Shown here: one piece after another, positions 9,531 to 18,425 of the stretch | Layout: each line of letters begins with the position of its first letter | How positions within the stretch are numbered: position 1 is the stretch's first letter | NCBI RefSeq assembly: GCF_014648115.1 | Contig: NZ_BMQM01000033.1 | Location: 1-40,982 of the forward strand | Direction of reading: 5' to 3' | From: Deinococcus seoulensis | GTDB taxonomy: Bacteria > Deinococcota > Deinococci > Deinococcales > Deinococcaceae | Length of the DNA: 40,982 nt | The notes under the pieces: model-generated | Databases searched by the model: none | What the model was told of the DNA's origin: nothing | The model's input: the letters and a program-made list of their open reading frames with translations, nothing else | Position numbers and translations under genes: made by a program

Positions 9531-12011
9531 GTGACGGAACAGGAGTCGGGCAGGAACCAGGGCGCGGGGCGGCGCAGGCAGGGTCAACCGAAACAGAATC
9601 AGCGCAGGCGCTCCCCGTGGGCGCTGCTGGGCCGGGGGGTGCTGGGCCTGCTGGTCCTGCTGCTGCTGGCGGGCGGGGGCGCGTTCGCGTGGCTGAAGAC
9701 GACTTCGGGGGCGCAGCGGAGCGGCTCCGTGACGGTTCCCGGCGTGTCGGGGCCGGTCACGGTCACGCGTGACGCCTGGGGCGTGCCGCACATCCGCGCC
9801 GCGACCGACGCGGACGCCGTGTACGCGCTGGGCTTCGTGCACTGGCAGGACCGCGCGTGGCAGATGGACTTCCAGCGGCGCGTGGCGCAGGGCCGCCTGT
9901 CCGAGGTGCTGGGCGGCGCGGCGCTGGAACAGGACCGGTTCCTGCGCACCTGGGGATTCGAGCGGGCGGCCCTCTCGGCGCTGCCCGCCCTGTCCGCGCA
10001 GTCGCGGGCGCTGATCCGGGCGTACACGGCGGGCGTGAACGCCGCGCAGGCGCAGGGGAAGGTCGCGCTGGAGTTCCGGATTCTGGGGTACACGCCGGAA
10101 CCCTGGCGGGACGTGGACAGCGTCTCCTGGAGCAAACTGATGGCCTTCGACCTGGGCGGCAACTACGAGGAGGAAGTGCTGGGCGCGCAGGTGGTCCGTA
10201 AGCTCGGTGAGGACGGCCTGGATCAGGTGACGGCCCCGTACCCGGCGGGCGCGCCGACCATCCTGAGTGCCGATGAACTGACCGGCGCGGCGCAGTCCCT
10301 GACCGGCGTCCGCGCCGGGGCGGACGACACGCAGGCCGCCGCACCAGCCCTGCCGCAGGCGACCGTGCTGCCACACGAGGCGGTGCTGCCACAGGAGACC
10401 GTGCAGGCGCTGCGTTCGCATCTGCTGGCCGCGCGGACGCTGGGATTGCAGGCGGTGCCGGGCAAGGGCAGCAACGACTGGGTGATCGCCGGGAGCCGCA
10501 CGGAAAGCGGGAAGCCCATCCTGGCGGACGACCCGCACCTGAGCCTGACCGCGCCGATGCTGTGGTACCTCGCGGACGTGCAGGGTGACCGTCTGCGGGC
10601 CATCGGGGCGAGCATTCCGGGCCTGCCGGCCATCGTGATCGGCCGGAACGACCGCGTGGCGTGGGGCGTGACGAACGTGAACCCGGACGTGCAGGACCTG
10701 TACATCGAACCCGAGGACGCGCCCCTGACCAGCCGCCGCGAGGTCATCCGGGTCAAGGGTGAGGCGGACGTGACCCTCACGGTCCGTAGCAGCGCGCACG
10801 GCCCGATCATCAGTGACGCCGGGGCGGGCGCCGTGGGGCCGCGCGTGGCGCTGAAGTGGACGGCCCTGCAGGGCGGCGACACGACCATGGACGCCTTCCT
10901 GGGCCTGAACTACGCGCAGAACTGGGCGGACTTCACGGGCGCGCTGCGTTCGTACGTGGCGCCCAGCCAGAACTTCGTGTACGCCGACGTGGACGGCAAC
11001 ACCGGGTACTACGCGCCGGGCCGCGTGCCCATCCGCAGCGGCTGGGACGGCAGCCTGCCCGTCAGTGGCGACGGCAGCCGCGAGTGGCAGGGCTTCATTC
11101 CGTTCGAGGAGTTGCCGCACACCCTGAACCCCGCCGACGGGCTGGTCGTCACGGCGAACAACAAAGTCGTACCCGGCAGCTACCCGCACGCACTCGGCAA
11201 CGACCGCAACTGGGCCGAACCGTACCGCGCACGGCGCATCACGGACCTGCTGAGCGCCGCCGGGAAACTGACCGTGCCGGACGTGCAGCGCGTGCAACTG
11301 GACACCACCAGCCTCGTCTGGGCGGACTTCCGGGACCCGCTGCTCGGCACCCGCCCCGGCAGCGACCGGGCGCGGCAGGCGCTGGCGCAGTTGCAGGGCT
11401 GGGACGGCAACGAGACGACCGGCAGCGTGCCCGCCACGCTGTTCGAGGCGTGGCTGATGCAGCTTCAGGAGATGGCCCGCGACGAACTGGGCACCGACAC
11501 CGTCATGAACAGCCTGTCGGTCCTGAACCAGCTGCGCGGCAACGGCGAACTGTGCGCCGTGAACGGCAACGGCGACTGCCAGGCCCTGCTGACCCGCACG
11601 CTGGACGCCGCCCTGAACGACCTGGAAGGCCGCCTGGGAACAGACATGAGCACCTGGACGTACGGGCGACTGCACACGGTCGCCAGCAACCACCGCGCCT
11701 TCGGGAACGTGCAGGCGCTGGCGTGGCTGTTCAACCACTCGGCCCCCACGCCCGGCGGGACGAACACCGTGAACGTCGCCCGGCCCGAGCACGGCACCTT
11801 CCGGCAGACGCACGGCCCCAGTTACCGGCAGGTCGTGGACCTCGCCAACCCCAACGACAGCGTGTTCATAGGCAGCCTGGGTCAGGACGGCAACCCGCTG
11901 GGCGCGCACGCCGCCGACCAGCAACCCCGCTGGATCGCCGGGGAGTACCTGCCCATGAGTACCGACCCGGCCGACTGGGGCCGCGTGAGCACCCTGACCC
12001 TGAAGCCCTGA
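9531..12011 (+). CDS. Penicillin acylase family hydrolase (S45, Ntn)
   Basis: Predicted amidohydrolase of 826 aa that matures by self-cleavage into two chains; relatives act on penicillins, acyl-homoserine lactones or other amides. The GTG at 9531 follows GGGGAGG by 7 nt. Residues 1-27 are basic, then about 32-55 is a membrane anchor (GVLGLLVLLLLAGGGAFAWL). The A-chain contains TRDAWGVPHIRA and ALGFVHWQDRAWQMDFQRR. The linker at about 274-291 has three six-residue repeats (LPQATV, LPHEAV, LPQETV). Cleavage is expected before Ser314 in GKGSNDW, the catalytic nucleophile. The B-chain has ILADDPHLSL, WGVTNVNPDVQDLY and VTANNKVVP, as in the family. The substrate is unknown. Confidence 0.93.
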   Translation: MTEQESGRNQGAGRRRQGQPKQNQRRRSPWALLGRGVLGLLVLLLLAGGGAFAWLKTTSGAQRSGSVTVPGVSGPVTVTRDAWGVPHIRAATDADAVYALGFVHWQDRAWQMDFQRRVAQGRLSEVLGGAALEQDRFLRTWGFERAALSALPALSAQSRALIRAYTAGVNAAQAQGKVALEFRILGYTPEPWRDVDSVSWSKLMAFDLGGNYEEEVLGAQVVRKLGEDGLDQVTAPYPAGAPTILSADELTGAAQSLTGVRAGADDTQAAAPALPQATVLPHEAVLPQETVQALRSHLLAARTLGLQAVPGKGSNDWVIAGSRTESGKPILADDPHLSLTAPMLWYLADVQGDRLRAIGASIPGLPAIVIGRNDRVAWGVTNVNPDVQDLYIEPEDAPLTSRREVIRVKGEADVTLTVRSSAHGPIISDAGAGAVGPRVALKWTALQGGDTTMDAFLGLNYAQNWADFTGALRSYVAPSQNFVYADVDGNTGYYAPGRVPIRSGWDGSLPVSGDGSREWQGFIPFEELPHTLNPADGLVVTANNKVVPGSYPHALGNDRNWAEPYRARRITDLLSAAGKLTVPDVQRVQLDTTSLVWADFRDPLLGTRPGSDRARQALAQLQGWDGNETTGSVPATLFEAWLMQLQEMARDELGTDTVMNSLSVLNQLRGNGELCAVNGNGDCQALLTRTLDAALNDLEGRLGTDMSTWTYGRLHTVASNHRAFGNVQALAWLFNHSAPTPGGTNTVNVARPEHGTFRQTHGPSYRQVVDLANPNDSVFIGSLGQDGNPLGAHAADQQPRWIAGEYLPMSTDPADWGRVSTLTLKP

Positions 12012-12150
12012 AGTTTCCGTCCCCCCTGCCCCCCCGACCTCCCCACGCCCACACGGCGGGAAGGCGGGGGGCGTTCCGTGCGGGCGGGCCTGCGTGGCGG
12101 ACATTCACGGCGTGCCTTCACGGAAGACAGTTGCGGCGCGGGCAACCCGG

Positions 12151-12156
12151 TACACT
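12151..12156 (+). promoter_or_regulatory. -10 box of a leaderless transcript (gene at 12164)
   Basis: TACACT ends 7 nt before the ATG at 12164. There is no ribosome-binding site. Confidence 0.6.
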
Positions 12157-12163
12157 CCAGGGC

Positions 12164-12763
12164 ATGGCTGAACCTCACCGCGTGCGCGACGCCCTGCGCG
12201 CCAGCATGACCGCCTGGGCCACCCTGACCGTCCGGGACGATCAGGCCCGCGTGACCCTCGCCCCGGACCTCGACGTGCTCGCCCCGCACCTCGACCAGAT
12301 CGACCCCGCCTGGAGTCTCACCTGGGCGTGCGACAGCGTCACGCCGCCCGTCGTGCGCGCCCGCCTGACCGTGCACGGCGCCGCCCGCGAGGGACTGGCG
12401 ACCGCGCACACCCTGCACGACGCGAAACTGGCCGCGCTGGCCGAGATGGCCCGCAGCTACGGCGTGCGCCCCACCAGCGACCCCGTCTGGGTCGAATACG
12501 ACCCCGAAGACGGCGCCAACACCACCGAACTGGAAACCGACACGCCCGCCCCCGCCGACCTGCCCGAACGCCCCCTGCCGCCCGCGCCGCCCCGCGACCC
12601 GCAGATGGAAAAAGCGCGCCGACACATCGAGGACCTCCTGGAGCAACTGAAAGTCGCCGGGCGCGGCGGCGAGGCCGCCCGCATCCTGATGCGCGGCTAC
12701 GGCGAGACACTGGAAGAAAGCCGCGCCATCTACAAGGAACTGCACGCCATCCTCAAAGGCTGA
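12164..12763 (+). CDS. Hypothetical protein, possible Rad52/DdrA-like fold
   Basis: A 199-aa protein. The ATG at 12164 directly follows a -10 box, and the frame upstream belongs to an antisense-type overlap with the acylase gene. Residues about 48-101 (PAWSLTWACDSV, then VRARLTVHGAAREGLATAH and DAKLAALAEMARSYGV) have the order of elements seen in Rad52-type annealing proteins: an aromatic start, paired strands, a glycine turn, then a DAxxxAxxxxxxxxG helix. The overall size is close to that of Deinococcus DdrA. A Pro-rich linker (about 126-146) leads to a charged helical C-terminus (EKARRHIEDLLEQLKVAG). The Rad52 link is my inference from pattern only; an unrelated hypothetical protein is equally possible. 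Confidence 0.7.
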   Translation: MAEPHRVRDALRASMTAWATLTVRDDQARVTLAPDLDVLAPHLDQIDPAWSLTWACDSVTPPVVRARLTVHGAAREGLATAHTLHDAKLAALAEMARSYGVRPTSDPVWVEYDPEDGANTTELETDTPAPADLPERPLPPAPPRDPQMEKARRHIEDLLEQLKVAGRGGEAARILMRGYGETLEESRAIYKELHAILKG

Positions 12764-12830
12764 CCCCCCCCGCCGGGCGACCTGAAGGCTTCCTTTAGCC
12801 TGCTGCCGGGCGGAGTTCTCACGCATCGCT

Positions 12831-12836
12831 TAGACT
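12831..12836 (+). promoter_or_regulatory. -10 box of a leaderless transcript (phosphoesterase)
   Basis: TAGACT ends 8 nt before the ATG at 12845 and no Shine-Dalgarno sequence is seen. Confidence 0.6.
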
Positions 12837-12844
12837 GACACGCA

Positions 12845-13606
12845 ATGCGGAAGTTCCTGGCTTTCGGTGACGTGCACGCCGACTTCGATACCCTCTGGGC
12901 CGCCCTGCGCGCCGCCAGCTGCGCCGACGCGAACGGCCAGCCCACCCCGCCCGTGCAGGCCGGACTGTACCAGGTGGTCCTGATCGGCGACCTCGTACAC
13001 CCCAAGAACGACCGCGAGTACAGCCGCCTGACCGGCCTGCCCCGCTTCGACCCTAGGAACCCGGACCACCTGTTCCTCGCCGCGCGCGAACAGGTCAAGC
13101 ACCTCGAACGGCTGCGCGACTACCAGCTGGCCGCGCCGCACGCCGTGCACATCATCCTGGGCAACCACGACGACGCCGTCCTGAACACCACCTTCGTGCT
13201 GGGCACCAGCGGCGGCCTCGTCCACACCGAATTCGACCCGGACCACGGCGGCATCCTGCTGCCCGACCACCTGAAACTCTGGATGCAGGCCTTCCCGCGC
13301 GAACTCAGGGTCGGGAACGTGCAGTTCGCGCACGTCTCCCCCCTGCCCGCCCACAGCCACTACGACGACCTGTTCTACGCCGACCGCAGCCCCAAACGCT
13401 GGTTCCGCGAAACACCCGAGTACGTGCAGATGGCAGGCCTGGGCTTCGGCGTGTACGGCCACACCCAGATCGAGGACGGCATCCTGCTCGACGAGACGCA
13501 CGGACTGGCCATGATCGACGCCATGCACGCCCGCGAATACCTGGAAATCATGCTGAACCCCGAACAACCCGAACCGCTGATCAGCGTGCGCGCCGTTCCC
13601 TTCTGA
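12845..13606 (+). CDS. Calcineurin-like metallophosphoesterase
   Basis: Two-metal phosphoesterase of 253 aa, cytoplasmic. The metal ligands of the family are all present: GDVH (8-11), GDL (48-50), GNHD (106-109), a His at 163 in AHVSP, and GHT (205-207). The substrate cannot be told from sequence; relatives include protein phosphatases, diadenosine tetraphosphatases and nucleotide phosphodiesterases. The ATG at 12845 lies 8 nt after a -10 box. No operon partner: the tRNA promoter begins 18 bp after the stop. Confidence 0.88.
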   Translation: MRKFLAFGDVHADFDTLWAALRAASCADANGQPTPPVQAGLYQVVLIGDLVHPKNDREYSRLTGLPRFDPRNPDHLFLAAREQVKHLERLRDYQLAAPHAVHIILGNHDDAVLNTTFVLGTSGGLVHTEFDPDHGGILLPDHLKLWMQAFPRELRVGNVQFAHVSPLPAHSHYDDLFYADRSPKRWFRETPEYVQMAGLGFGVYGHTQIEDGILLDETHGLAMIDAMHAREYLEIMLNPEQPEPLISVRAVPF

Positions 13607-13623
13607 CCCGCCCCCGCGCCCGG

Positions 13624-13652
13624 TTGACAACCGTGAACTGCGCCGCTATCCT
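13624..13652 (+). promoter_or_regulatory. tRNA operon promoter
   Basis: TTGACA (13624-13629) and TATCCT (13647-13652) with a 17-bp spacer, about 48 bp upstream of tRNA-Asp. It is close to the sigma-70 consensus, as expected for stable RNA genes, and drives both tRNAs. Confidence 0.8.
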
Positions 13653-13699
13653 TAACCCCGCTGCTTTTACAGCAGCGTACCAGCACAAACTTCCATCCT

Positions 13700-13777
<78 letters not shown>

Positions 13778-13780
13778 GAA

Positions 13781-13858
<78 letters not shown>

Positions 13859-13866
13859 CTCGAAGG

Positions 13867-13890
13867 AGCCCGTCATAGACGGGCTTTTTC
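13867..13890 (+). terminator. Intrinsic terminator after tRNA-Phe
   Basis: AGCCCGTC (13867-13874), loop ATA, GACGGGCT (13878-13885), then TTTT. It lies inside the island, so the element supplies a replacement terminator for the tRNA operon; the presumed original one is beyond attR. Confidence 0.9.
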
Positions 13891-14019
13891 GTTTTGGCGT
13901 TGCGGGGGTATACAAGATGAGATTTCAGGAATCGTCGGTGCTCCAGCGCCAACCTGAGCAGCAGACGACTCAAGATTTCACCCCTCCCGTTTCACCGATG
14001 CCCGTCGAAGGAGCTCAGC

Positions 14020-14940
14020 ATGCACCTCGACGAACTCTGGACACGGCACGCCCGTCACCTGCGCCTGCGGAAGCGCAGTCCGGAAACCATCCGGTATTAC
14101 GACGCCACCGCCCGGAAGCTCCGCATCTACCTCGCTCGGGAAGGGCATTCCCTGTGCGCTGAGGAGGTGCGGGTGGACGACCTGCGCGGCTTCATGGAGC
14201 ACCTGGAGCAGAGCGGGCTGAAGGAGGGTGGCATCGATGCCCACTTCCGGGCTTTGAAGGGAATGTTCGGCTGGGCGGTGAAGGACGAGATGCTGGACAA
14301 GAATCCCACCAATCGGCTGGAACGCGCCAAGCAGCCTCACCGTCTGATGCTGACGCTGTCCAAGGATGAGTACCGGCGGATTCTGGATGTTGCCCGAAAG
14401 AGTCAGTACAGAGACCGTGAGACAGCGATCGTCGTGACGTTGTTCGATACCGGGCTCCGGCTGGCGGAGCTGGCTGGCCTCCGGTTGAGTGACCTGAACT
14501 TTGCCGATGGCCACCTTCGGGTGATCGGGAAGGGGAACAAGGAGCGGGTGGTGCCGTTGGGGTTGATGGCGGCAGAGGCCCTGAACCGGTACCTGCGCAA
14601 GAGCCGCAAGCCGCGTTTTCCCTTTGTGGAGCATGTTTTCCTGGGTCGGACCGGGGAGCCGCTGTCCCGGTCCGGTGTGGCACAGGTGCTGGCGGATCTG
14701 GCGCGGCAGGCGACGATTCCGCGTGCACACGCCGCGCCGCATGCGTTCCGCCGTTCGTTCGCCGTGAACTACCTGCGCAACGGTGGTGACGTGTTCACCT
14801 TGCAGCATGTGATGGGGCACGCCACGCTGGACATGACCCGCCGGTACGTGAACCTCCTCCCGGAGGATCTGACGCGGGCTCATGCGCAGGTGTCGCCAGC
14901 GGACCGGATGGCTGCGTCACCGTCCAGGGGCCGCCGATGA
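14020..14940 (+). CDS. Tyrosine recombinase / integrase
   Basis: Site-specific recombinase of 306 aa that should integrate and excise the island at tRNA-Phe. The N-terminal SAM-like DNA-binding domain (1 to about 105) precedes the catalytic domain. Catalytic residues are Arg147 (TGLRLAEL), Lys in GKGNKER (171/174), His241 and Arg244 (HAFR), His267 (LQHVMGH) and Tyr276 (TRRYVNL). The ATG at 14020 follows GAAGGAG by 6 nt. TATACA at 13909-13914 may be part of its promoter. The stop overlaps the next gene by 4 nt (ATGA). It is XerC/D-like in size, but its position next to attL fits an element integrase. Confidence 0.93.
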   Translation: MHLDELWTRHARHLRLRKRSPETIRYYDATARKLRIYLAREGHSLCAEEVRVDDLRGFMEHLEQSGLKEGGIDAHFRALKGMFGWAVKDEMLDKNPTNRLERAKQPHRLMLTLSKDEYRRILDVARKSQYRDRETAIVVTLFDTGLRLAELAGLRLSDLNFADGHLRVIGKGNKERVVPLGLMAAEALNRYLRKSRKPRFPFVEHVFLGRTGEPLSRSGVAQVLADLARQATIPRAHAAPHAFRRSFAVNYLRNGGDVFTLQHVMGHATLDMTRRYVNLLPEDLTRAHAQVSPADRMAASPSRGRR

Positions 14941-15512
14941 TGGGTGGGGAGGGGCCGGGAAGTCGGTTCAGTGAGGAGCAGCGGTTGCGGTTCACGACGT
15001 TGGCCCTGCAACGGAACCTGCAGCATGTCCGCTGGCGTGAGAAGAATCCGCTGGGGATGTCGAATGAGGCTTCCATCGGCTTGCAACTGACGGCCACCTT
15101 CCTGCTCTGGATCGCCACCAGTCCCCTGGAGCAGGTGATGACGGACCTGGATAGCGATCCGTTGAGTCCGAAGCTCAGGAGGTTGTGGACGGCGCCGGAC
15201 TTCCAGGCTGATGATCCGGAGGGGTTGAGGTTCAATCTGCCCCGGTGGCGGACGGCCATCGCGCAGGGCACGGTGGAGGTCGTGCTGGCAGGGGATGGTT
15301 GGACGGTTGTGGGTTTGCGGGCGTGGCTGGGTGGGGAGAGACCGTGGGTGATGACGCTGGACCGCGAGCGGCTGGATGCGTTCGTGGACGTGCTGGCAGG
15401 GGCGCTGCCGTTCTGGCGGTTTCCGGTCACGCGGCCCGGTGCGCGGTCAGAAGGTGGATCGCGTTCTGGTAAGGGGCGTACGGACAGAACGGAGAGGCCG
15501 GACGAACCGTGA
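14937..15512 (+). CDS. Hypothetical protein, coupled to integrase
   Basis: A 191-aa protein, not recognised. Its ATG overlaps the integrase stop, so the two are translated together; it might be an accessory recombination factor, which is only inference. The N-terminus is basic and helical (SEEQRLRFTTLALQRNLQHVRWREKN). One hydrophobic patch (LQLTATFLLWIA, about 47-60) is too short to call a membrane segment with confidence. The last 86 bp overlap the 3' end of the minus-strand nuclease gene, and the C-terminal residues there (GSRSGKGRTDRTERPDEP) are low complexity. Confidence 0.6.
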   Translation: MMGGEGPGSRFSEEQRLRFTTLALQRNLQHVRWREKNPLGMSNEASIGLQLTATFLLWIATSPLEQVMTDLDSDPLSPKLRRLWTAPDFQADDPEGLRFNLPRWRTAIAQGTVEVVLAGDGWTVVGLRAWLGGERPWVMTLDRERLDAFVDVLAGALPFWRFPVTRPGARSEGGSRSGKGRTDRTERPDEP

Positions 15513-15975
15513 CGTTGGGCTGCCAGAGGGCGATCGGCAGCAGGTACAGGTGGTGGAGAGTGCCGTCCTGGATGATGACCAGGGCCAGCAGATCGGCGTC
15601 GCGTTGGTGGGCCTTGTCGTACCGGTAGGCGGCGTAGTTTGAGCTGCGGCGCTCGTGCAGCCGGAATCGGTAAGCGCCACCGGTTGCGGTGGTGGACGTT
15701 TTCACTTCGAGGCGCTGTCCGGTCACCATCAGGTCGAATGGGTGCCCTTCGGGCATGACCGTCACAGAGAAGCCCTGCGTGGCGAGTTGCTGGGCGACCA
15801 GTTGCTCGCCGAGGCGTCCGGTGGCGTTACGGGGGTCATTGTTGCCAAGATGCAGGCTTCGTTTGAGCCGTTTGACGGTACTGACGTGCACGCGGAACTT
15901 TCGGGCCAGTTCTTGATTCTTCAGTCCGGCAGCGTGAGCAGCCGTGAAGGCGTGTGGATCAATGGACGTAGACAT
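15427..15975 (-). CDS. HTH plus PD-(D/E)XK nuclease-fold protein
   Basis: Predicted DNA-binding endonuclease, 182 aa. The ATG at 15975 has GGAGG upstream. Residues about 8-40 form a helix-turn-helix of the resolvase/transposase type (AAGLKNQELARKFRVHVSTV). Residues about 54-100 carry the endonuclease core: E57 in RLGEQLVAQQL, D81 in HPFDLMV, and E90-V-K92 in LEVKTST. The C-terminal part has further strands and helices (DADLLALVIIQ). The fold suits a restriction or recombination nuclease; no methyltransferase is adjacent. It converges on the gene at 14937 and lies alone on this strand. Confidence 0.75.
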   Translation of the reverse strand: MSTSIDPHAFTAAHAAGLKNQELARKFRVHVSTVKRLKRSLHLGNNDPRNATGRLGEQLVAQQLATQGFSVTVMPEGHPFDLMVTGQRLEVKTSTTATGGAYRFRLHERRSSNYAAYRYDKAHQRDADLLALVIIQDGTLHHLYLLPIALWQPNVTVRPASPFCPYAPYQNAIHLLTAHRAA

Positions 15976-16680
15976 ACTGAGACCTCCAGAAGAGAAAATC
16001 CGCCCAGGACTTGCTGAGCGGTCGAGTAGGTGTGGGGACTTGGGAGAAAGAGTGTTCAAAAGAAATCCATGGACGGGGAAAGAAGGTCCGGGCAAGTGTG
16101 CCGTTCAAGGTTGAGTTCCCAGGAGATGAGACCTCCACCCACCGCGACGTGGTGAAGAGAGTTCACCCGAAGGGCGAGCAGTTGTCCTGGCTGCACCTGA
16201 GTTCAGTAGGAAGTGACCCAGAAGGGATGTTTCATGTGCAATCTGCCGCGAAGCGGCACGGCGAAGCCGCTCATTGACCCGGTGGGCAGGCGATCTCCCC
16301 CCTTCGATCCGGCGCCTCTCTGCATTCAGCGTCGGGTCGCCACAACGCAGCACTGACGGGGTGGGTGGCCAGGGGGGGGCCCTACAACCCTGCGGGCGCC
16401 CGACGTTGGGGGGCTTCGCGTGAGGGGGGGGGATCCAGCCGGAGGAAGCACAGGTACAGTCCTGCGGCTTTTTTTCAGGGGGGCAGAGCCCGGCTCGGCC
16501 TGCTGTTTAGCAGTCGTACGGCGACCAGAGCAGGGCTACAGTCCGTGTGGGAGGAGGACACACCTATAACTTCTTTTTTTCCTTCTGTCTTCTCCACAAG
16601 AGAAAAGGACCAACAACCTCCCACCTCCCGTTTTCCTCGTGCAGGCGCAGAAAATCCGGGCGGGAGGTCGCGGGAGGTCG
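15976..16680. other. Long intergenic region in the island
   Basis: About 705 bp with no convincing gene; the open frames lack ribosome-binding sites and look random. It contains long G runs (near 16372 and 16428), a T-rich stretch (16571-16600), a GCCGC-GAA-GCGGC hairpin (about 16243-16255), and a direct repeat CGGGAGGTCG twice at 16661-16680. It lies beside a replication-type ATPase gene, so an origin is possible, but no clear iterons are visible. Confidence 0.45.
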
Positions 16681-18219
16681 TCAAACCAGACTGAGGTGGT
16701 ACCGGGTGTTACGGCCGCTCCTGCTGAGGTTGATCCGGTAGCGTCCCAGGACCACGCCCCGCTGCGCCTGCATGTACCGGCCTATGTGCACGGCGGTGTA
16801 CCCGTTCAGCCCGCTGGGCTGCACACCTGCCTTCTCCCAGAGCTGTCCGAGGTCGGATGCGGTCACAGGGCGCGTGGCGTGTGCCCCGAACCAGCATTCC
16901 AGCGCCTCACCGAGATCCTGATCGTCCCCTCCGGCCTGCTCGGTCAACTCAGCCCGGTTGGCGAAGACCGGATCGAACCCGAGGAACTCGGTCAGGCCGC
17001 CCATCACCTCGCAGAACTGCCGCATCCCGCCTTCCAGCACGGCGCCAGAAGGACTCCCGGCAGCCTGCCAGCTCCGCACCAGCACCAGCACCGCCCAGAG
17101 CAGCTCCGGGCGATGGGCGAGGATCCACTGGTGAAGGTCAGGATGCCGGAACGTCCGGTTCTGCGGGTTCTCTACGCCTGGATCGAGCCGGATCAGCAGG
17201 AACCGCCGCTCGAACTCCTTGGACATCACCGGGTTGTTCGCGGTGAATACCCACTGCGTCCGGTTCGGGAGGCTCAGGGGCTCCTGCTGGTAGAGCGCCC
17301 GTCCACTGAAGGTGGTGCTCGTGGCGAGTCCCGCCAGGATGGAGGAGTCCAGTTTTCGGTTGACGTTGTCGAAGATGGCCAGTTCCTGTCCCGCCTGCAG
17401 GACACCGACGATGCGCTTGGTGAGCTCCTCGTCGTCCTTGGGGGGTTCGGGCATGACGGCAGGTATCTTGCCGCCGTACAGCACGCCGGGCACCTGCGCG
17501 AGGGCCGTCTTGCCACTCCCCGGCATGGAGGCCGAATTCAGGAAGAGAGGGGCTGGGCCGTGCACCATCAGGCGAACGCTGGGCAGGAGGATGAGGCTGA
17601 GGGCGTTCGCTCGGGAGGCAGTGGAGTCGAATGGAAAGTCAGCCAGGAGGTCGTCGATCAGCGCCTTCGCGCTGCTGACCTGGGCGTGCGTGGGGTGGAA
17701 CGGCACTTCGGGGAGCTTCAAGTCACCCAGATCCAGCCAGATACCCTGGGGGGCGTGGTATCCGCCCGTCTCGATCAGGTTCCCCTGCGGATCGAAGAAA
17801 GGGACGTGTCGGATAGCATGCAGCATCGGCACCTGCCACTGCTCGGGTTCCAGCCCGAACAGGTGTTCAGCGAGCGGTCCAGGCAGGGCTTCCAACGTCC
17901 GGCCGTTCTTCTCCAGTTGCAGCAGCCGGACGATCTCGCCTGCGAGGAGCTTGGAGGAACCGATGGGTTCCAGACGATTCCGGTCCGTCAGCGGGTCATG
18001 AATGCGCCGGACGAGGCGGCGGCCCTGCTGGAAGATCCGGTGATGGGCCTGATTGACGCGGCGCAGCGCCTCCAACACCAGGTTGGCCTGGATGGTCAGG
18101 TCACCCCGCAGGTGAACAACAGGCCGCCCTGGAGAGCTGACCGACAGGCTGAATGCTGGCGGCATGGGGGTGAAGGGGGCTTTCCAACTGGTGAACGAAC
18201 TGGTGAACGAATTGATCAT
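16681..18219 (-). CDS. AAA+ / SF3-like replication ATPase
   Basis: A 512-aa ATPase resembling phage- and plasmid-type replicative helicases. The ATG at 18219 (MINSF) is preceded by AGGAG; a GTG at 18240 is in frame but lacks a site. Walker A is SMPGSGKT (231-238), Walker B ELAIFDN (279-285), sensor 1 FTANNP (325-330), and arginine-rich RRFLLIRLDPG follows. The N-terminal 220 residues contain no recognisable primase motif (no DxD triad seen), so it may need a separate primase or only load other proteins. It likely supports replication of the excised element. An inverted repeat lies just upstream of its ribosome-binding site. Confidence 0.75.
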   Translation of the reverse strand: MINSFTSSFTSWKAPFTPMPPAFSLSVSSPGRPVVHLRGDLTIQANLVLEALRRVNQAHHRIFQQGRRLVRRIHDPLTDRNRLEPIGSSKLLAGEIVRLLQLEKNGRTLEALPGPLAEHLFGLEPEQWQVPMLHAIRHVPFFDPQGNLIETGGYHAPQGIWLDLGDLKLPEVPFHPTHAQVSSAKALIDDLLADFPFDSTASRANALSLILLPSVRLMVHGPAPLFLNSASMPGSGKTALAQVPGVLYGGKIPAVMPEPPKDDEELTKRIVGVLQAGQELAIFDNVNRKLDSSILAGLATSTTFSGRALYQQEPLSLPNRTQWVFTANNPVMSKEFERRFLLIRLDPGVENPQNRTFRHPDLHQWILAHRPELLWAVLVLVRSWQAAGSPSGAVLEGGMRQFCEVMGGLTEFLGFDPVFANRAELTEQAGGDDQDLGEALECWFGAHATRPVTASDLGQLWEKAGVQPSGLNGYTAVHIGRYMQAQRGVVLGRYRINLSRSGRNTRYHLSLV

Positions 18220-18247
18220 GGACTTCTCCTGAGTGGCCACAACGACA

Positions 18248-18275
18248 CCGCGAGACCCTGGTGGGAGTCTCGCGG
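18248..18275. promoter_or_regulatory. Inverted repeat upstream of the replication ATPase
   Basis: CCGCGAGAC (18248-18256) and GTCTCGCGG (18267-18275) form a perfect 9-bp inverted repeat with a 10-bp spacer, about 30 bp before the ATG at 18219. It may be a repressor operator or a leader hairpin. TTGACA on the minus strand (18329-18334) could be the -35 element. Confidence 0.55.
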
Positions 18276-18425
18276 CGGTGAGGCGGGGTTGAATTGCTCT
18301 TTTCGGAGCTACTTTCAGGATAAAGGCGTGTCAAGTCGGTCGAACGGAAAAAATCAGGGCTATTCGGCGAACCTGTTCGGCGCAGGTGCCCCTCAACACT
18401 TGACAGCTCCGTATAATCCCGGCGC

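Noticed and set aside
16011..16353. Small frames (88 and 82 codons) in the long island gap
   Set aside because: No ribosome-binding sites, overlapping each other on opposite strands and unlike any protein I recognise.
18400..18417. TTGACA and TATAAT on the plus strand near the DUF499 3' end
   Set aside because: Both boxes are perfect but only 6 bp apart, too close to act as one promoter.
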